From NCBI RefSeq assembly GCF_000966975.1, contig NZ_JZWV01000741.1, forward strand, positions 1 through 6,223: a stretch of DNA of 6,223 bases. Direction: 5' to 3'. Each line of letters begins with the position of its first letter. Position 1 is the first letter of the stretch. The stretch is from Streptomyces katrae. Its GTDB lineage: Bacteria > Actinomycetota > Actinomycetes > Streptomycetales > Streptomycetaceae. Made by a program: the position numbers and the translations under genes. The notes beneath the pieces were generated by a model, which worked only from the letters and a program-made list of their open reading frames with translations, did not search any database and had not been told where the DNA came from. Below, piece after piece: positions 1-5,356 of this stretch.

Positions 1-2
1 TC

Positions 3-416
3 CCCCCGCTGACCCCCGCCACCGCCGAGGCCCGGCTGCGCTGCGCGGTCTGGTGGGACACCGTCCCCGGAGCCGGCGCCTTCCACCTGGAGGCCTCCAC
101 GGACGGCACCACCTGGCAGCCCGTCCCCTTCTCCACGGTCCGCACGACGGGCGGTACCCCAGAGCAGTGGCCGGAGGGCTCGGCGGGCGGCTGGTCGGGC
201 CGCATCTGGCACCGCCTGGAGGCCCCCCTCACCCCCTGGGCGGGCCGCCAGGTCAGGCTCCGCTTCCGCCACACCGCAACGGGCCGCTACGTGGGCCGCG
301 GCGTCTACGTGGACGTCATCCGCGTCTCCGAACCCCGGGCCCTCCTCTTCTCCGAGGACCGTCCCGCGGACGCCGCCCGCCTCGAAACCACGGGCTGGAC
401 CCGCTCGTCGGACTAG
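3..416 (+). CDS. C-terminal part of a probable secreted protein with a jelly-roll (MAM / immune-inhibitor-A-like) domain, 5' end outside window
   Basis: The frame is open from the left edge to a TAG at 414-416, giving 137 residues. The visible piece has a beta-sandwich pattern. It starts with LRCAVWWDT, followed by the motif LEASTDGTTWQPV, then LTPWAGRQVRLRFRH and GRGVYVDVIRV. The order (strand, 'StDGgttW', 'l..yAG..v.lRFry', 'G.yvDdI.v') is that of the jelly-roll domains attached to M6 immune inhibitor A peptidases and other extracellular actinobacterial enzymes. A short tail ending TTGWTRSSD follows, like the start of a further repeat. No catalytic domain is in view, so the enzyme type cannot be named. 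Secretion is inferred from the domain type only. Downstream is a 73-bp gap before a same-strand membrane protein gene. A subtilase, M14 or M28 peptidase, or a glycosidase carrying this module would look the same here. Confidence 0.6.
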   Translation, partial: PPLTPATAEARLRCAVWWDTVPGAGAFHLEASTDGTTWQPVPFSTVRTTGGTPEQWPEGSAGGWSGRIWHRLEAPLTPWAGRQVRLRFRHTATGRYVGRGVYVDVIRVSEPRALLFSEDRPADAARLETTGWTRSSD

Positions 417-435
417 GACGGGTCACCAGGCAGGC

Positions 436-452
436 GGCCGGCACCCCCGGCC
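436..452 (+). terminator. weak GC hairpin after the secreted-protein gene
   Basis: GGCCGG (436-441) and CCGGCC (447-452) can pair around a five-base CACCC loop, 19 bases after the stop codon. There is no T-run, as is common for actinobacterial terminators. The stem is short, and pairs of this kind occur by chance in such GC-rich DNA, so this is only a candidate. Confidence 0.2.
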
Positions 453-489
453 CTGCAACCCATGCCGGTGCTCACGCGTCGGACATCAC

Positions 490-912
490 ATGGAACGGGA
501 ACAGCTCTTCTTGCTCATACCCCTGGTGATGGGTGTGGTCTTCCTCGGCTTCGGCGTGTACGGACTGCGCCGCGCCGGGGAGATTCGTCGCACGGGTGTC
601 ACCGCGGCCGGCCGGGTCGTCCGTCACCGCATCCGGCAGGACGACGACGGGGTCACCTATCACCACCCGGTCGTGGGCTGGACGACCCGGGACGGCCGAG
701 AGTGCGAGTACCCCTCCACGCTGGGCCGCGGCGGCACCGCCACACGGGGCCTCGCCATCGGCAGCCCCGTCACGGTCCGGTACGACGAGAAGGACCCCAG
801 CCGCTTCGCGATCCAGGGCTGGGACTCGACCACGGTCGAGACGGTGTTCACCGTGGTGGGGGCCGCTCTCACAGCCGGCGCGCTGACGATCCTCCTCCTG
901 ACCGCCTCGTGA
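490..912 (+). CDS. small two-helix membrane protein, DUF3592 type
   Basis: This 140-residue protein has a hydrophobic helix at about residues 6-26 (LFLLIPLVMGVVFLGFGVYG) and a second at about 118-138 near the C-terminus. Between them is a soluble domain of about 90 residues. The loop begins with a basic stretch (LRRAGEIRRTG) and contains TAAGRVVRHR, then YHHPVVGWTTRDGRE and GSPVTVRYDEKDPSRFAI. The pattern 'G.V......(Y.PVV.Y...dG) ... G..V.V.YdP.dP' is that of the DUF3592 family, small membrane proteins of unknown function. The loop probably folds as a small beta-rich domain on one side of the membrane. The ATG at 490 is the only start that keeps the first helix complete, because the upstream in-frame codons hold no start. 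It has no clear Shine-Dalgarno site. The gene ends 12 bp from the convergent gene's stop. No role can be assigned. Confidence 0.8.
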   Translation: MEREQLFLLIPLVMGVVFLGFGVYGLRRAGEIRRTGVTAAGRVVRHRIRQDDDGVTYHHPVVGWTTRDGRECEYPSTLGRGGTATRGLAIGSPVTVRYDEKDPSRFAIQGWDSTTVETVFTVVGAALTAGALTILLLTAS

Positions 913-924
913 CCCTCCGTCCGC

Positions 925-2202
925 TCAAACCGGCCGGCCCGTGACCACCAGGTCGCCGTCCGGGGAGGTGAAGGAGCAGGCATCGCGGTCGGGGGCGTGG
1001 TAGTAGCCGCGGATGGTGTGCGGGCCGCGGGTCTGGAGTTCCCCGGTGGCGCCGTCGGGGACGGGGGCGCCCGTGGCGTCGACCAGGCGGATCTGGTCGC
1101 CGGGCGAGAGCGGGCGGCCGTGGGTGGTGGGGGCGGAGCCGTCCGGGCGGGTGAGGGTGAGTACGCCTTCGGGCAGGCCGAAGGCCAGCTGGACGCGGCA
1201 GTTCAGGGCCGCGCCGATCCGTTCGGCGGTCTCGCGTTCCGGGGGCGCCCCGCAGATCTGCACGAGGCGCGGCGCGGCACCCGGAAGGGGAAGGGCGTCG
1301 AGCCATCGCCGGGCGGTGCCGGCGGTCAGCGTGGTGACGGTGACCCGTTCCCGGGCGAGGGCGGGGAGGCAGACGGCCGGGTCCGGGCCGTCGGTCAGGA
1401 CCACGGTTCCGCCGGCCGACAGGGTGCCGATGACGCCCGGGCCGCCCAGGGCGAGGTCGGCCTCGACGGGCAGGGCGGCCAGGTACACGTCCTCCTCGGT
1501 GAGCGACAGCAGCTCCGCGGCGGCCGTGACCTGGTGGGCGTAGTCGTCGTGGGTCCGCGGAACGAGCCCGCCGGTGCCGGAGAGCAGCAGGAACGCCACC
1601 TGGCCCGCGCTCAGCGGCAGCGCCGGTTCGGGCGGGGCGTCGAGGGAGGCCAGCGGCGCGTACTGGCAGTTCGACGGGTCGGTGGTGAGGCCGCCGTACG
1701 GGGACTCGGTGCCGGGCGTCTCATAGGTGAACACCCGCCGCAGGAAGGGCCATCGGGCGGCGATGCGGGCGGCCATCGCGGTGTGGTCGAAGCCCTCGTG
1801 CGTCGAGGGGCCGACGTAGCCGACGGCCTGGGTGAGCCGGACGAGCTCGGGCACTTCGGGCTCACGGTGGGACACCGGGCAGAACACGGGGACCAGCCCG
1901 GCCCGCATCAGCGCGAAGGCGGTGACGACGAACTCGGGAACGTTCGGCAACTGGACGACGACCCGCATCCCGGGCCGCAGCCCGCGCCCCCGGAACCCGG
2001 CGGCCATCCGGTCCGCGCGCCGGTTCAGCTGCGCGTACGTGAGCCGGGTGCCGCCGTGCACCAGCGCGGTGCGCGGCCCGTACTGCAGGGCCCAGCCGCG
2101 CAGCAGGGTGTCCAGGGTGTTGCCCTGCCAGTGGCCGGCCGCCCAGTAGTGGTCGACGAACTCCTCCGGCCAGGGCGTACAGCCGTCGAGCATCGAAGTC
2201 AT
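925..2202 (-). CDS. truncated aryl-acid AMP-ligase-like protein (DhbE/EntE family), P-loop and C-terminal domain missing
   Basis: The N-terminus (MLDGCTPWPEEF) and later blocks (VVVQLPNVPEF 81-91, PRTHDDY 215-221, VYLAALP 239-245, GELQTRGP 387-394, IRGYY 397-401) follow stand-alone 2,3-dihydroxybenzoate/salicylate AMP ligases of siderophore pathways. Those enzymes make an aryl-AMP from ATP and are about 540 residues long; this one has 425. Where the family has the ATP-phosphate loop SGGSTGxxK, this protein reads LSGTGGLVPR (207-216), about four residues shorter and without the Ser-Thr and Lys. It stops at VTGRPV, where the family continues TGD and then about 115 residues with the catalytic lysine. 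The family's His-Asn in the substrate pocket appears as Ala-Asp (248-249). It should not be a normal ligase. It may be a non-catalytic binding protein or a decaying gene, although 425 codons remain open with usual codon bias. The ATG at 2202 is chosen for its good ribosome site. The family comparison is from memory. Confidence 0.8.
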   Translation of the reverse strand: MTSMLDGCTPWPEEFVDHYWAAGHWQGNTLDTLLRGWALQYGPRTALVHGGTRLTYAQLNRRADRMAAGFRGRGLRPGMRVVVQLPNVPEFVVTAFALMRAGLVPVFCPVSHREPEVPELVRLTQAVGYVGPSTHEGFDHTAMAARIAARWPFLRRVFTYETPGTESPYGGLTTDPSNCQYAPLASLDAPPEPALPLSAGQVAFLLLSGTGGLVPRTHDDYAHQVTAAAELLSLTEEDVYLAALPVEADLALGGPGVIGTLSAGGTVVLTDGPDPAVCLPALARERVTVTTLTAGTARRWLDALPLPGAAPRLVQICGAPPERETAERIGAALNCRVQLAFGLPEGVLTLTRPDGSAPTTHGRPLSPGDQIRLVDATGAPVPDGATGELQTRGPHTIRGYYHAPDRDACSFTSPDGDLVVTGRPV

Positions 2203-2210
2203 GTGCCTGT

Positions 2211-2219
2211 CCCTCCCCC
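2211..2219 (-). promoter_or_regulatory. ribosome binding site setting the start of the AMP-ligase-like gene
   Basis: On the minus strand GGGGGAGGG lies eight bases before the ATG at 2202. It decides for this start over the longer frame beginning at 2310, whose extra 36 residues have no family counterpart. It also decides against the ATG at 2193, which matches the usual family N-terminus but has no such site. Confidence 0.65.
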
Positions 2220-2314
2220 GTTGATCTTGCCCAGCCAAACCCCCCTCCCCCGGCCCGGGCAATGCGCCGTCCGGACCATCGGGGACGGGCCTCTTCGGCG
2301 GAACGTCCAACCGG

Positions 2315-2740
2315 TCAGTCGCAGCTGCTGCCGCTGAAGCAGAGCGCGTGCTCCAGCCCCGGGCGCGGCGGGGAGCCGGGGTGGGAGCGGTCGTGCTCGT
2401 GCTGGGCGAGGACGAGCAGGGCGGCCACCGCCGCGGCGGCCAGGAGGTGGGCGCAGGCCGTCCATCGGGCGCGGGACACCATCGCCACCACGGCGAGCAC
2501 GAGCACGGCGACGAGGAACCGCGACATCCAGACGCGTCCCGCGAGTTCCGCGGCCGCGATCCGCTCGGAGTCGCCCTGGGCGGCCCATCCCTCCATGCCG
2601 TGCCCGAAGAGCCCGAGCAGGAACACGACCGCTTCGATCAGGAACAGCAGGACGGCGACGGTGACGTCCGCGCCCGTGGAGGTCCTGTTGGACCAGGGCC
2701 AGCGGCGGCGGCGCTGGGTGTCCGGGGATGCCTGTGTCAT
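2315..2740 (-). CDS. small three-helix membrane protein, possibly DUF6234-like
   Basis: This 141-residue protein has a basic N-terminus (QRRRRWPW, 9-16) and three hydrophobic helices at about residues 26-46, 74-90 and 95-112. The hydrophilic C-terminal tail (QHEHDRSHPG...) ends CFSGSSCD, with two cysteines. A loop after helix 1 carries HGMEGWAAQGD (47-57). This layout resembles small streptomycete membrane proteins grouped as DUF6234, but that is a recollection, not a search result. The start at 2740 is preferred because the minus strand reads AGGGTGAGG just upstream. An in-frame ATG at 2776 would add 12 residues but has no ribosome site and lies on a palindrome. The gene is 48 bp downstream of the tetR-type gene and 112 bp upstream of the ligase-like gene, all on one strand, so cotranscription is possible. 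The arginine cluster before helix 1 suggests a cytoplasmic N-terminus. Function is unknown. Confidence 0.7.
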   Translation of the reverse strand: MTQASPDTQRRRRWPWSNRTSTGADVTVAVLLFLIEAVVFLLGLFGHGMEGWAAQGDSERIAAAELAGRVWMSRFLVAVLVLAVVAMVSRARWTACAHLLAAAAVAALLVLAQHEHDRSHPGSPPRPGLEHALCFSGSSCD

Positions 2741-2775
2741 GGCCTCACCCTGCCGCTGCGATCCCGGGGCACGCA

Positions 2776-2791
2776 TGAGTACGGGTACTCA
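2776..2791. promoter_or_regulatory. palindrome TGAGTAC-GG-GTACTCA
   Basis: There are two perfect 7-bp arms (2776-2782 and 2785-2791) around GG. The right arm contains the stop codon of the tetR-type gene, and the site ends 36 bp before the chosen start of the membrane protein gene. A dimeric regulator's operator or a promoter element for that gene is plausible. It differs from the CTCTAC-type operators at 3440-3490, so it is probably not bound by the same protein. The stem is short and has no real loop, so it is unlikely to be a terminator. Confidence 0.35.
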
Positions 2792-3436
2792 AGGACTCCC
2801 CGGGCCAGGGTGGTATGCCGCGGGATCCTGGGCGGACGTACCGAGGACGGCATCGAGCATGCGGCGGACGGTGGAGGTGAGTTCGGCCGGGTCCGGGGTG
2901 GGGCGGGAGGGGGCGAGGGCGCCGGCCAGGCGGTCGTAGAGCAGGCCGTCCGTCCAGGCGGCCAGGAGTTCGGCGCTCTCCTGCGGGTTCGGCGCGCCCA
3001 GTGCCGCCAGGACCGCCGCCGCGCGCGCCCGTACGGCGAGCCCCGCTTCGCGCAGGTCCGGTTCCAGTTCCGGGTTCCGGGCGGCCTCCAGGCTCAGCTC
3101 GAAGCGGGCCAGTTGGCGTTCGCGGCCGGCCGTCAGCCAGTGGTGCAGCAGGGTGCCGAGCGCGCGGGCGGCCTCGTCGCGGTCGGTCGGCAGGCTCGAC
3201 GGGACTTCGGAGACGTCCAGTTCGGCCAGGCGGCGGTAGCCGGCGGCGATCAGGGCGGTGCGGGTGCGGAAGTAGTACGAGGTGCTGCCCGCCGGGAGCC
3301 CGGCGGCGGCGTCGACGGCGCGGTGCGTGAGGCCGCGCAGGCCGGAGGCGGCGACGAGGCCGATGGCGGTGTCGGCGATCAGCGTGCGGCGGTCCGTGGC
3401 GGACGCGGGGCCGGCGGAGGGTTCCCGGGTGGACAT
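2789..3436 (-). CDS. TetR/AcrR-family transcriptional repressor, divergent from FAD monooxygenase
   Basis: This 215-residue protein is the usual length for TetR regulators. The N-terminal helix-turn-helix domain covers about residues 16-63: RRTLIADTAIGLVAASGLRG, then LTHRAVDAAAGLPAGSTSYYF with the recognition helix at about 47-55, then RTRTALIAAGYRRL. The rest is an alpha-helical ligand-binding and dimer domain; its sequence is reminiscent of the TetR_C_31 type, a tentative call. Such proteins bind palindromic operators as dimers and let go when a small ligand binds. The gene is divergent from a monooxygenase, and two palindromes with a shared core lie between them, so autoregulation and control of the monooxygenase are likely. 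The first operator begins three bases before the ATG at 3436 and no Shine-Dalgarno is visible. The mRNA may be leaderless: TAGAGT at positions -12 to -7 could serve as the -10 element, although no good -35 is seen. The inducer is unknown. Confidence 0.9.
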   Translation of the reverse strand: MSTREPSAGPASATDRRTLIADTAIGLVAASGLRGLTHRAVDAAAGLPAGSTSYYFRTRTALIAAGYRRLAELDVSEVPSSLPTDRDEAARALGTLLHHWLTAGRERQLARFELSLEAARNPELEPDLREAGLAVRARAAAVLAALGAPNPQESAELLAAWTDGLLYDRLAGALAPSRPTPDPAELTSTVRRMLDAVLGTSAQDPAAYHPGPGSP

Positions 3437-3439
3437 GGA

Positions 3440-3463
3440 GTCACTCTACAGCTGTAGAGTGAC
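3440..3463. promoter_or_regulatory. TetR operator O1, 24-bp perfect palindrome
   Basis: The left half GTCACTCTACAG (3440-3451) is followed directly by its exact reverse complement (3452-3463). The core is CTCTAC-AGCT-GTAGAG at 3444-3459. It sits three bases from the repressor start codon, so a bound repressor would cover that gene's start region. The same core recurs 29 bp to the right. Confidence 0.8.
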
Positions 3464-3470
3464 CGACGAG

Positions 3471-3490
3471 TCCTCTACGGATGTAGAGGA
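3471..3490. promoter_or_regulatory. TetR operator O2, 8-bp arms with 4-bp spacer
   Basis: TCCTCTAC (3471-3478) and GTAGAGGA (3483-3490) flank GGAT. The core CTCTAC-N4-GTAGAG equals that of the 24-bp palindrome to the left, while the spacer differs, which marks the arms as the conserved part. The site ends 36 bp before the monooxygenase start, a position fit for blocking its promoter. Exact -10 and -35 elements could not be settled. Confidence 0.75.
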
Positions 3491-3513
3491 TCTGGAGGAT
3501 CCTTCCCGAACGC

Positions 3514-3519
3514 AGGAGG
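3514..3519 (+). promoter_or_regulatory. strong ribosome binding site of the monooxygenase gene
   Basis: AGGAGG stands seven bases before the ATG at 3527. It is the best Shine-Dalgarno match in the window and fixes the start. It contrasts with the divergent repressor gene, which has none. Confidence 0.8.
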
Positions 3520-3526
3520 CCGTGCC

Positions 3527-4693
3527 ATGTCCGTACGCCAGCGCCATGCCGTCGTCGCCGGAGCCGGGATCGGCGGTCTGACCGCCGCACTGGCCCTGAC
3601 CCGGCAGGGATGGAAGGTCACCGTGTGCGAGCGGGCCGAGGGGCCCTCGGCCGCCGGCGCCGGGATCGTCCTCGCCCCCAACGCGCTGCGCGCCTTCGAC
3701 GCCATCGGCTTCGACCCCGCCCCCGGCCCGGGCCGCGCCCCCGCGATGGCGATGTGCCTGCGCCGCCCCGGCGGCGGCCGGCTCAACCGGGCCGATCCCG
3801 CCGCCTTGGCCGCCCGCTACGGCCGGACCCCGCTCGCCCTGCACCGGGCGGCGCTCACCGCCGCACTGGCCGCCGGGCTCCCCGAGGGCGCCCTGCGGTA
3901 CGGGGCGGCCGTCACCGCCGTGGACGGGGACGAGGGGCGCGCGGTGGTCCGTACCACCGCCGGGGACCTCACCGCCGACGCCGTCGTCGCCGCCGACGGC
4001 ATCCACAGCCCGCTGCGCCGCCGCCACTTCCCCCAGCACCCCGGACTGCGCTACTCCGGGGAGACCGCCTGGCGCACCGTGCTCCCCGCCGCAGCGGTGC
4101 CCGCCGGCGTCGAGGCCGCCGAGACCTGGGGGCGCGGCGAGCGCTTCGGCACGGTCCCGCTCGCCGACGGCGGGCTCTACGTGTACGCCACCGCCGTCGT
4201 CCCCGAGGGGTACCGGCCCGCCGACGTCCGCACCGAACTCCTGCGCCGCTTCGGCACCTGGCACCACCCGGTCCCCGCCCTGCTCGAGCGGACGGACCCC
4301 GCGCGGGTGCTCCAGCACGACCTGTACGACCTCGCCGCCCCGCTCCCCCGGCTGCACCACGGCCGCATCGCGTGGATCGGCGACGCCGCGCACGCCATGA
4401 CCCCCAACCTGGGACAGGGCGGCTGCCAGGCCGTCGAGGACGCCGTCGTGCTGGCCCACCTCCTCGCCCGCCCCGACGTACCGGCCGCCCTGGCCGCCTA
4501 CACCCGGGCCCGGCTCGCCCGGACCGACGCCATCCGGGTCCGGGCCCGCCGCGCCGGGCGGGTCGCCGCCCTGGGGCACCCGGTGGCCGTCGCGGCCCGC
4601 GACCTCGTCCTGCGGGCCGTCCCCGCCCGGGCCTCGCTGCGCGCCCTGGACGACCTGTTCAACGGCTTCGCCCTGCCCGGACGGGCCGGGTAG
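3527..4693 (+). CDS. FAD-dependent class A (aromatic hydroxylase-type) monooxygenase
   Basis: This 388-residue protein has all three fingerprints of the PHBH/UbiH-like flavoprotein monooxygenases. Near the N-terminus is the dinucleotide fold GAGIGG (12-17), with the ribose-binding acid at E35 in CER. Next comes the DG motif ADGIHSPLR (156-164), which in this family contacts both FAD and NAD(P)H. Last is the GD motif GDAAHAMTPNLGQGG (285-299), which binds the FAD ribityl and phosphate. HRAAL (106-110) and GETAWR (178-183) are also typical. Such enzymes use NAD(P)H and O2 to hydroxylate or epoxidise aromatic or polyketide compounds; some inactivate drugs. No signal peptide or membrane helix is seen, so it should be cytosolic. 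The length is normal and nothing is missing. It is divergent from a TetR regulator across two shared-core operators, so it is probably induced by its substrate or a related compound. The substrate cannot be read from the sequence. Confidence 0.9.
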   Translation: MSVRQRHAVVAGAGIGGLTAALALTRQGWKVTVCERAEGPSAAGAGIVLAPNALRAFDAIGFDPAPGPGRAPAMAMCLRRPGGGRLNRADPAALAARYGRTPLALHRAALTAALAAGLPEGALRYGAAVTAVDGDEGRAVVRTTAGDLTADAVVAADGIHSPLRRRHFPQHPGLRYSGETAWRTVLPAAAVPAGVEAAETWGRGERFGTVPLADGGLYVYATAVVPEGYRPADVRTELLRRFGTWHHPVPALLERTDPARVLQHDLYDLAAPLPRLHHGRIAWIGDAAHAMTPNLGQGGCQAVEDAVVLAHLLARPDVPAALAAYTRARLARTDAIRVRARRAGRVAALGHPVAVAARDLVLRAVPARASLRALDDLFNGFALPGRAG

Positions 4694-4701
4694 GCCGGGT
4701 A
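4684..4701 (+). repeat. 9-bp tandem duplication spanning the monooxygenase stop codon
   Basis: GGCCGGGTA occurs twice in a row (4684-4692, 4693-4701). The TAG stop at 4691-4693 lies across the junction. Because the unit is three codons long, a second in-frame TAG falls at 4700-4702. Replication slippage is the simplest origin. Confidence 0.6.
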
Positions 4702-4811
4702 GGGGCCCGTGGCGGGGCCGAACGGGGCGGGGCGGAATGCCCACCGTGCCCGGGGGCGTTGAGGCTCGTTGTCGAAGTTGTTGACCATGTGATCGAAGGC
4801 CGGGAGAAGAC

Positions 4812-5291
4812 ATGACGAGCGACAGGGCGAGCGACAGGTCCGGCGGCATCGACTGGGACCACCCCACCGACCCCAAGCCGGGCAGCTGGCAGCTCGACCA
4901 CCTCCGCCAGTACGTCGAGACGGACGGGGCCGAGGGCCACGAGTGGCGCGGCACCAGGACCCTCCTGCTGACCACCGTGGGCCGGGTGTCCGGCAACCCC
5001 GTCCGGACCCCGCTCATCTACGGCGAGGCCGACGGCCGCTACCTCCTGGTCGCGTCGAAGGGCGGCGCCCCCGAACACCCGCTGTGGTACCGGAACCTGA
5101 GTGCCCACCCCGAGGTCCGCATCCAGGTCGGGCCCGAGGTCATGCAGGGCACGGCCCGCACCGCGACCGCCGAGGAGCAGCGCGCCTACTGGCCGGTGAT
5201 GGTCCGGGAGTGGCCGGCGTACGACGAGTACCAGGCGCAGACGGACCGGGCGATCCCGATCGTGGTGATCGAGCCGGTCCGGGCCGCCTGA
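4812..5291 (+). CDS. Ddn-like deazaflavin (F420)-dependent nitroreductase-family oxidoreductase
   Basis: This 159-residue protein matches the small split-barrel family that includes mycobacterial Ddn. Actinobacterial members of the family use reduced F420 to reduce quinones, nitro compounds and other electrophiles. Recognisable parts are the N-terminal helix region (WQLDHLRQYVETDG, 26-39) and the first barrel strands TLLLTTVGRVSGNPVRTPLIY (50-70). Then comes the cofactor-binding stretch ASKGGAPEHPLWYRNLSAHP (81-100), followed by RIQVG. The end, about 132-159, carries an aromatic stretch (EWPAYDEYQAQTD) and IPIVVIEPV. The family's 'SkgG.p.hP.Wy.NL.a.P' pattern is complete, so an active enzyme is expected. 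GGGAG (4802-4806) lies five bases before the ATG and supports the start. The gene is 118 bp downstream of the monooxygenase on the same strand; it may be read through or have its own promoter in the slightly AT-richer stretch 4759-4799. It converges on the last gene. The substrate is unknown. Confidence 0.88.
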   Translation: MTSDRASDRSGGIDWDHPTDPKPGSWQLDHLRQYVETDGAEGHEWRGTRTLLLTTVGRVSGNPVRTPLIYGEADGRYLLVASKGGAPEHPLWYRNLSAHPEVRIQVGPEVMQGTARTATAEEQRAYWPVMVREWPAYDEYQAQTDRAIPIVVIEPVRAA

Positions 5292-5317
5292 GACCGGGCC
5301 GGCTGAGACCGGGCCGG
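5288..5317 (+). repeat. 15-bp tandem duplication spanning the Ddn-like stop codon
   Basis: CTGAGACCGGGCCGG occurs twice without a gap (5288-5302 and 5303-5317). The first copy contains the TGA stop at 5289-5291. The unit is five codons long, so the second copy places another in-frame TGA at 5304-5306. GGGCCGG-like blocks go on to about 5347. Confidence 0.7.
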
Positions 5318-5330
5318 ACGGGCCGAGGCC

Positions 5331-5347
5331 GGGCCGGAGTCCGGCCC
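5331..5347. terminator. hairpin between convergent genes, possible two-way terminator
   Basis: GGGCCGGA (5331-5338) and TCCGGCCC (5340-5347) are perfect complements around a single G; in RNA the innermost pairs would open to form a loop. It lies between the stop codons of two convergent genes (5291 and 5357), where a terminator for both strands is expected. It has no T-run on either side, so the call rests on stem strength and position. Confidence 0.45.
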
Positions 5348-5356
5348 CTGCCGGGG

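Noticed and set aside
53..529. A 158-codon plus-strand frame over the first gene
   Set aside because: It is a Pro/Gly/Arg/His-rich shifted reading; the frame ending at 416 instead gives a recognisable beta-sandwich domain.
2203..2314. Iron-regulator (DmdR/IdeR) box upstream of the siderophore-ligase relative
   Set aside because: No sequence resembling TTAGGTTAGGCTAACC was found, and no other siderophore gene is in view.
997..2337. A 446-codon open frame on the plus strand opposite the ligase-like gene
   Set aside because: It is Gly/Arg/Gln-rich with no family pattern, lies in antisense to a protein with clear homology, and is open only because GC-rich DNA has few stops.
2741..2776. Longer start for the small membrane protein (ATG at 2776)
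   Set aside because: It has no ribosome site, overlaps a palindrome and adds only a non-conserved-looking peptide; the ATG at 2740 has AGGGTGAGG upstream.
4704..4719. GGCCC/GGGCC hairpin after the monooxygenase as terminator
   Set aside because: A five-pair stem with no T-run is expected by chance in this base composition, and read-through to the next gene is equally possible.
4772..4798. TCGAAG direct repeats upstream of the Ddn-like gene
   Set aside because: They are only six bases each, with no symmetric partner and no credible -35/-10 pair; too weak to call regulatory.
3610..4815. A 401-codon plus-strand frame overlapping the monooxygenase
   Set aside because: It is almost only Arg, Pro, Gly and Ala, a typical shifted reading of GC-rich coding DNA.
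3446..5017. A 523-codon open frame on the minus strand opposite the monooxygenase
   Set aside because: It is low-complexity Gly/Pro/Val sequence, antisense to three convincing motifs of the monooxygenase, and covers the operators as well.
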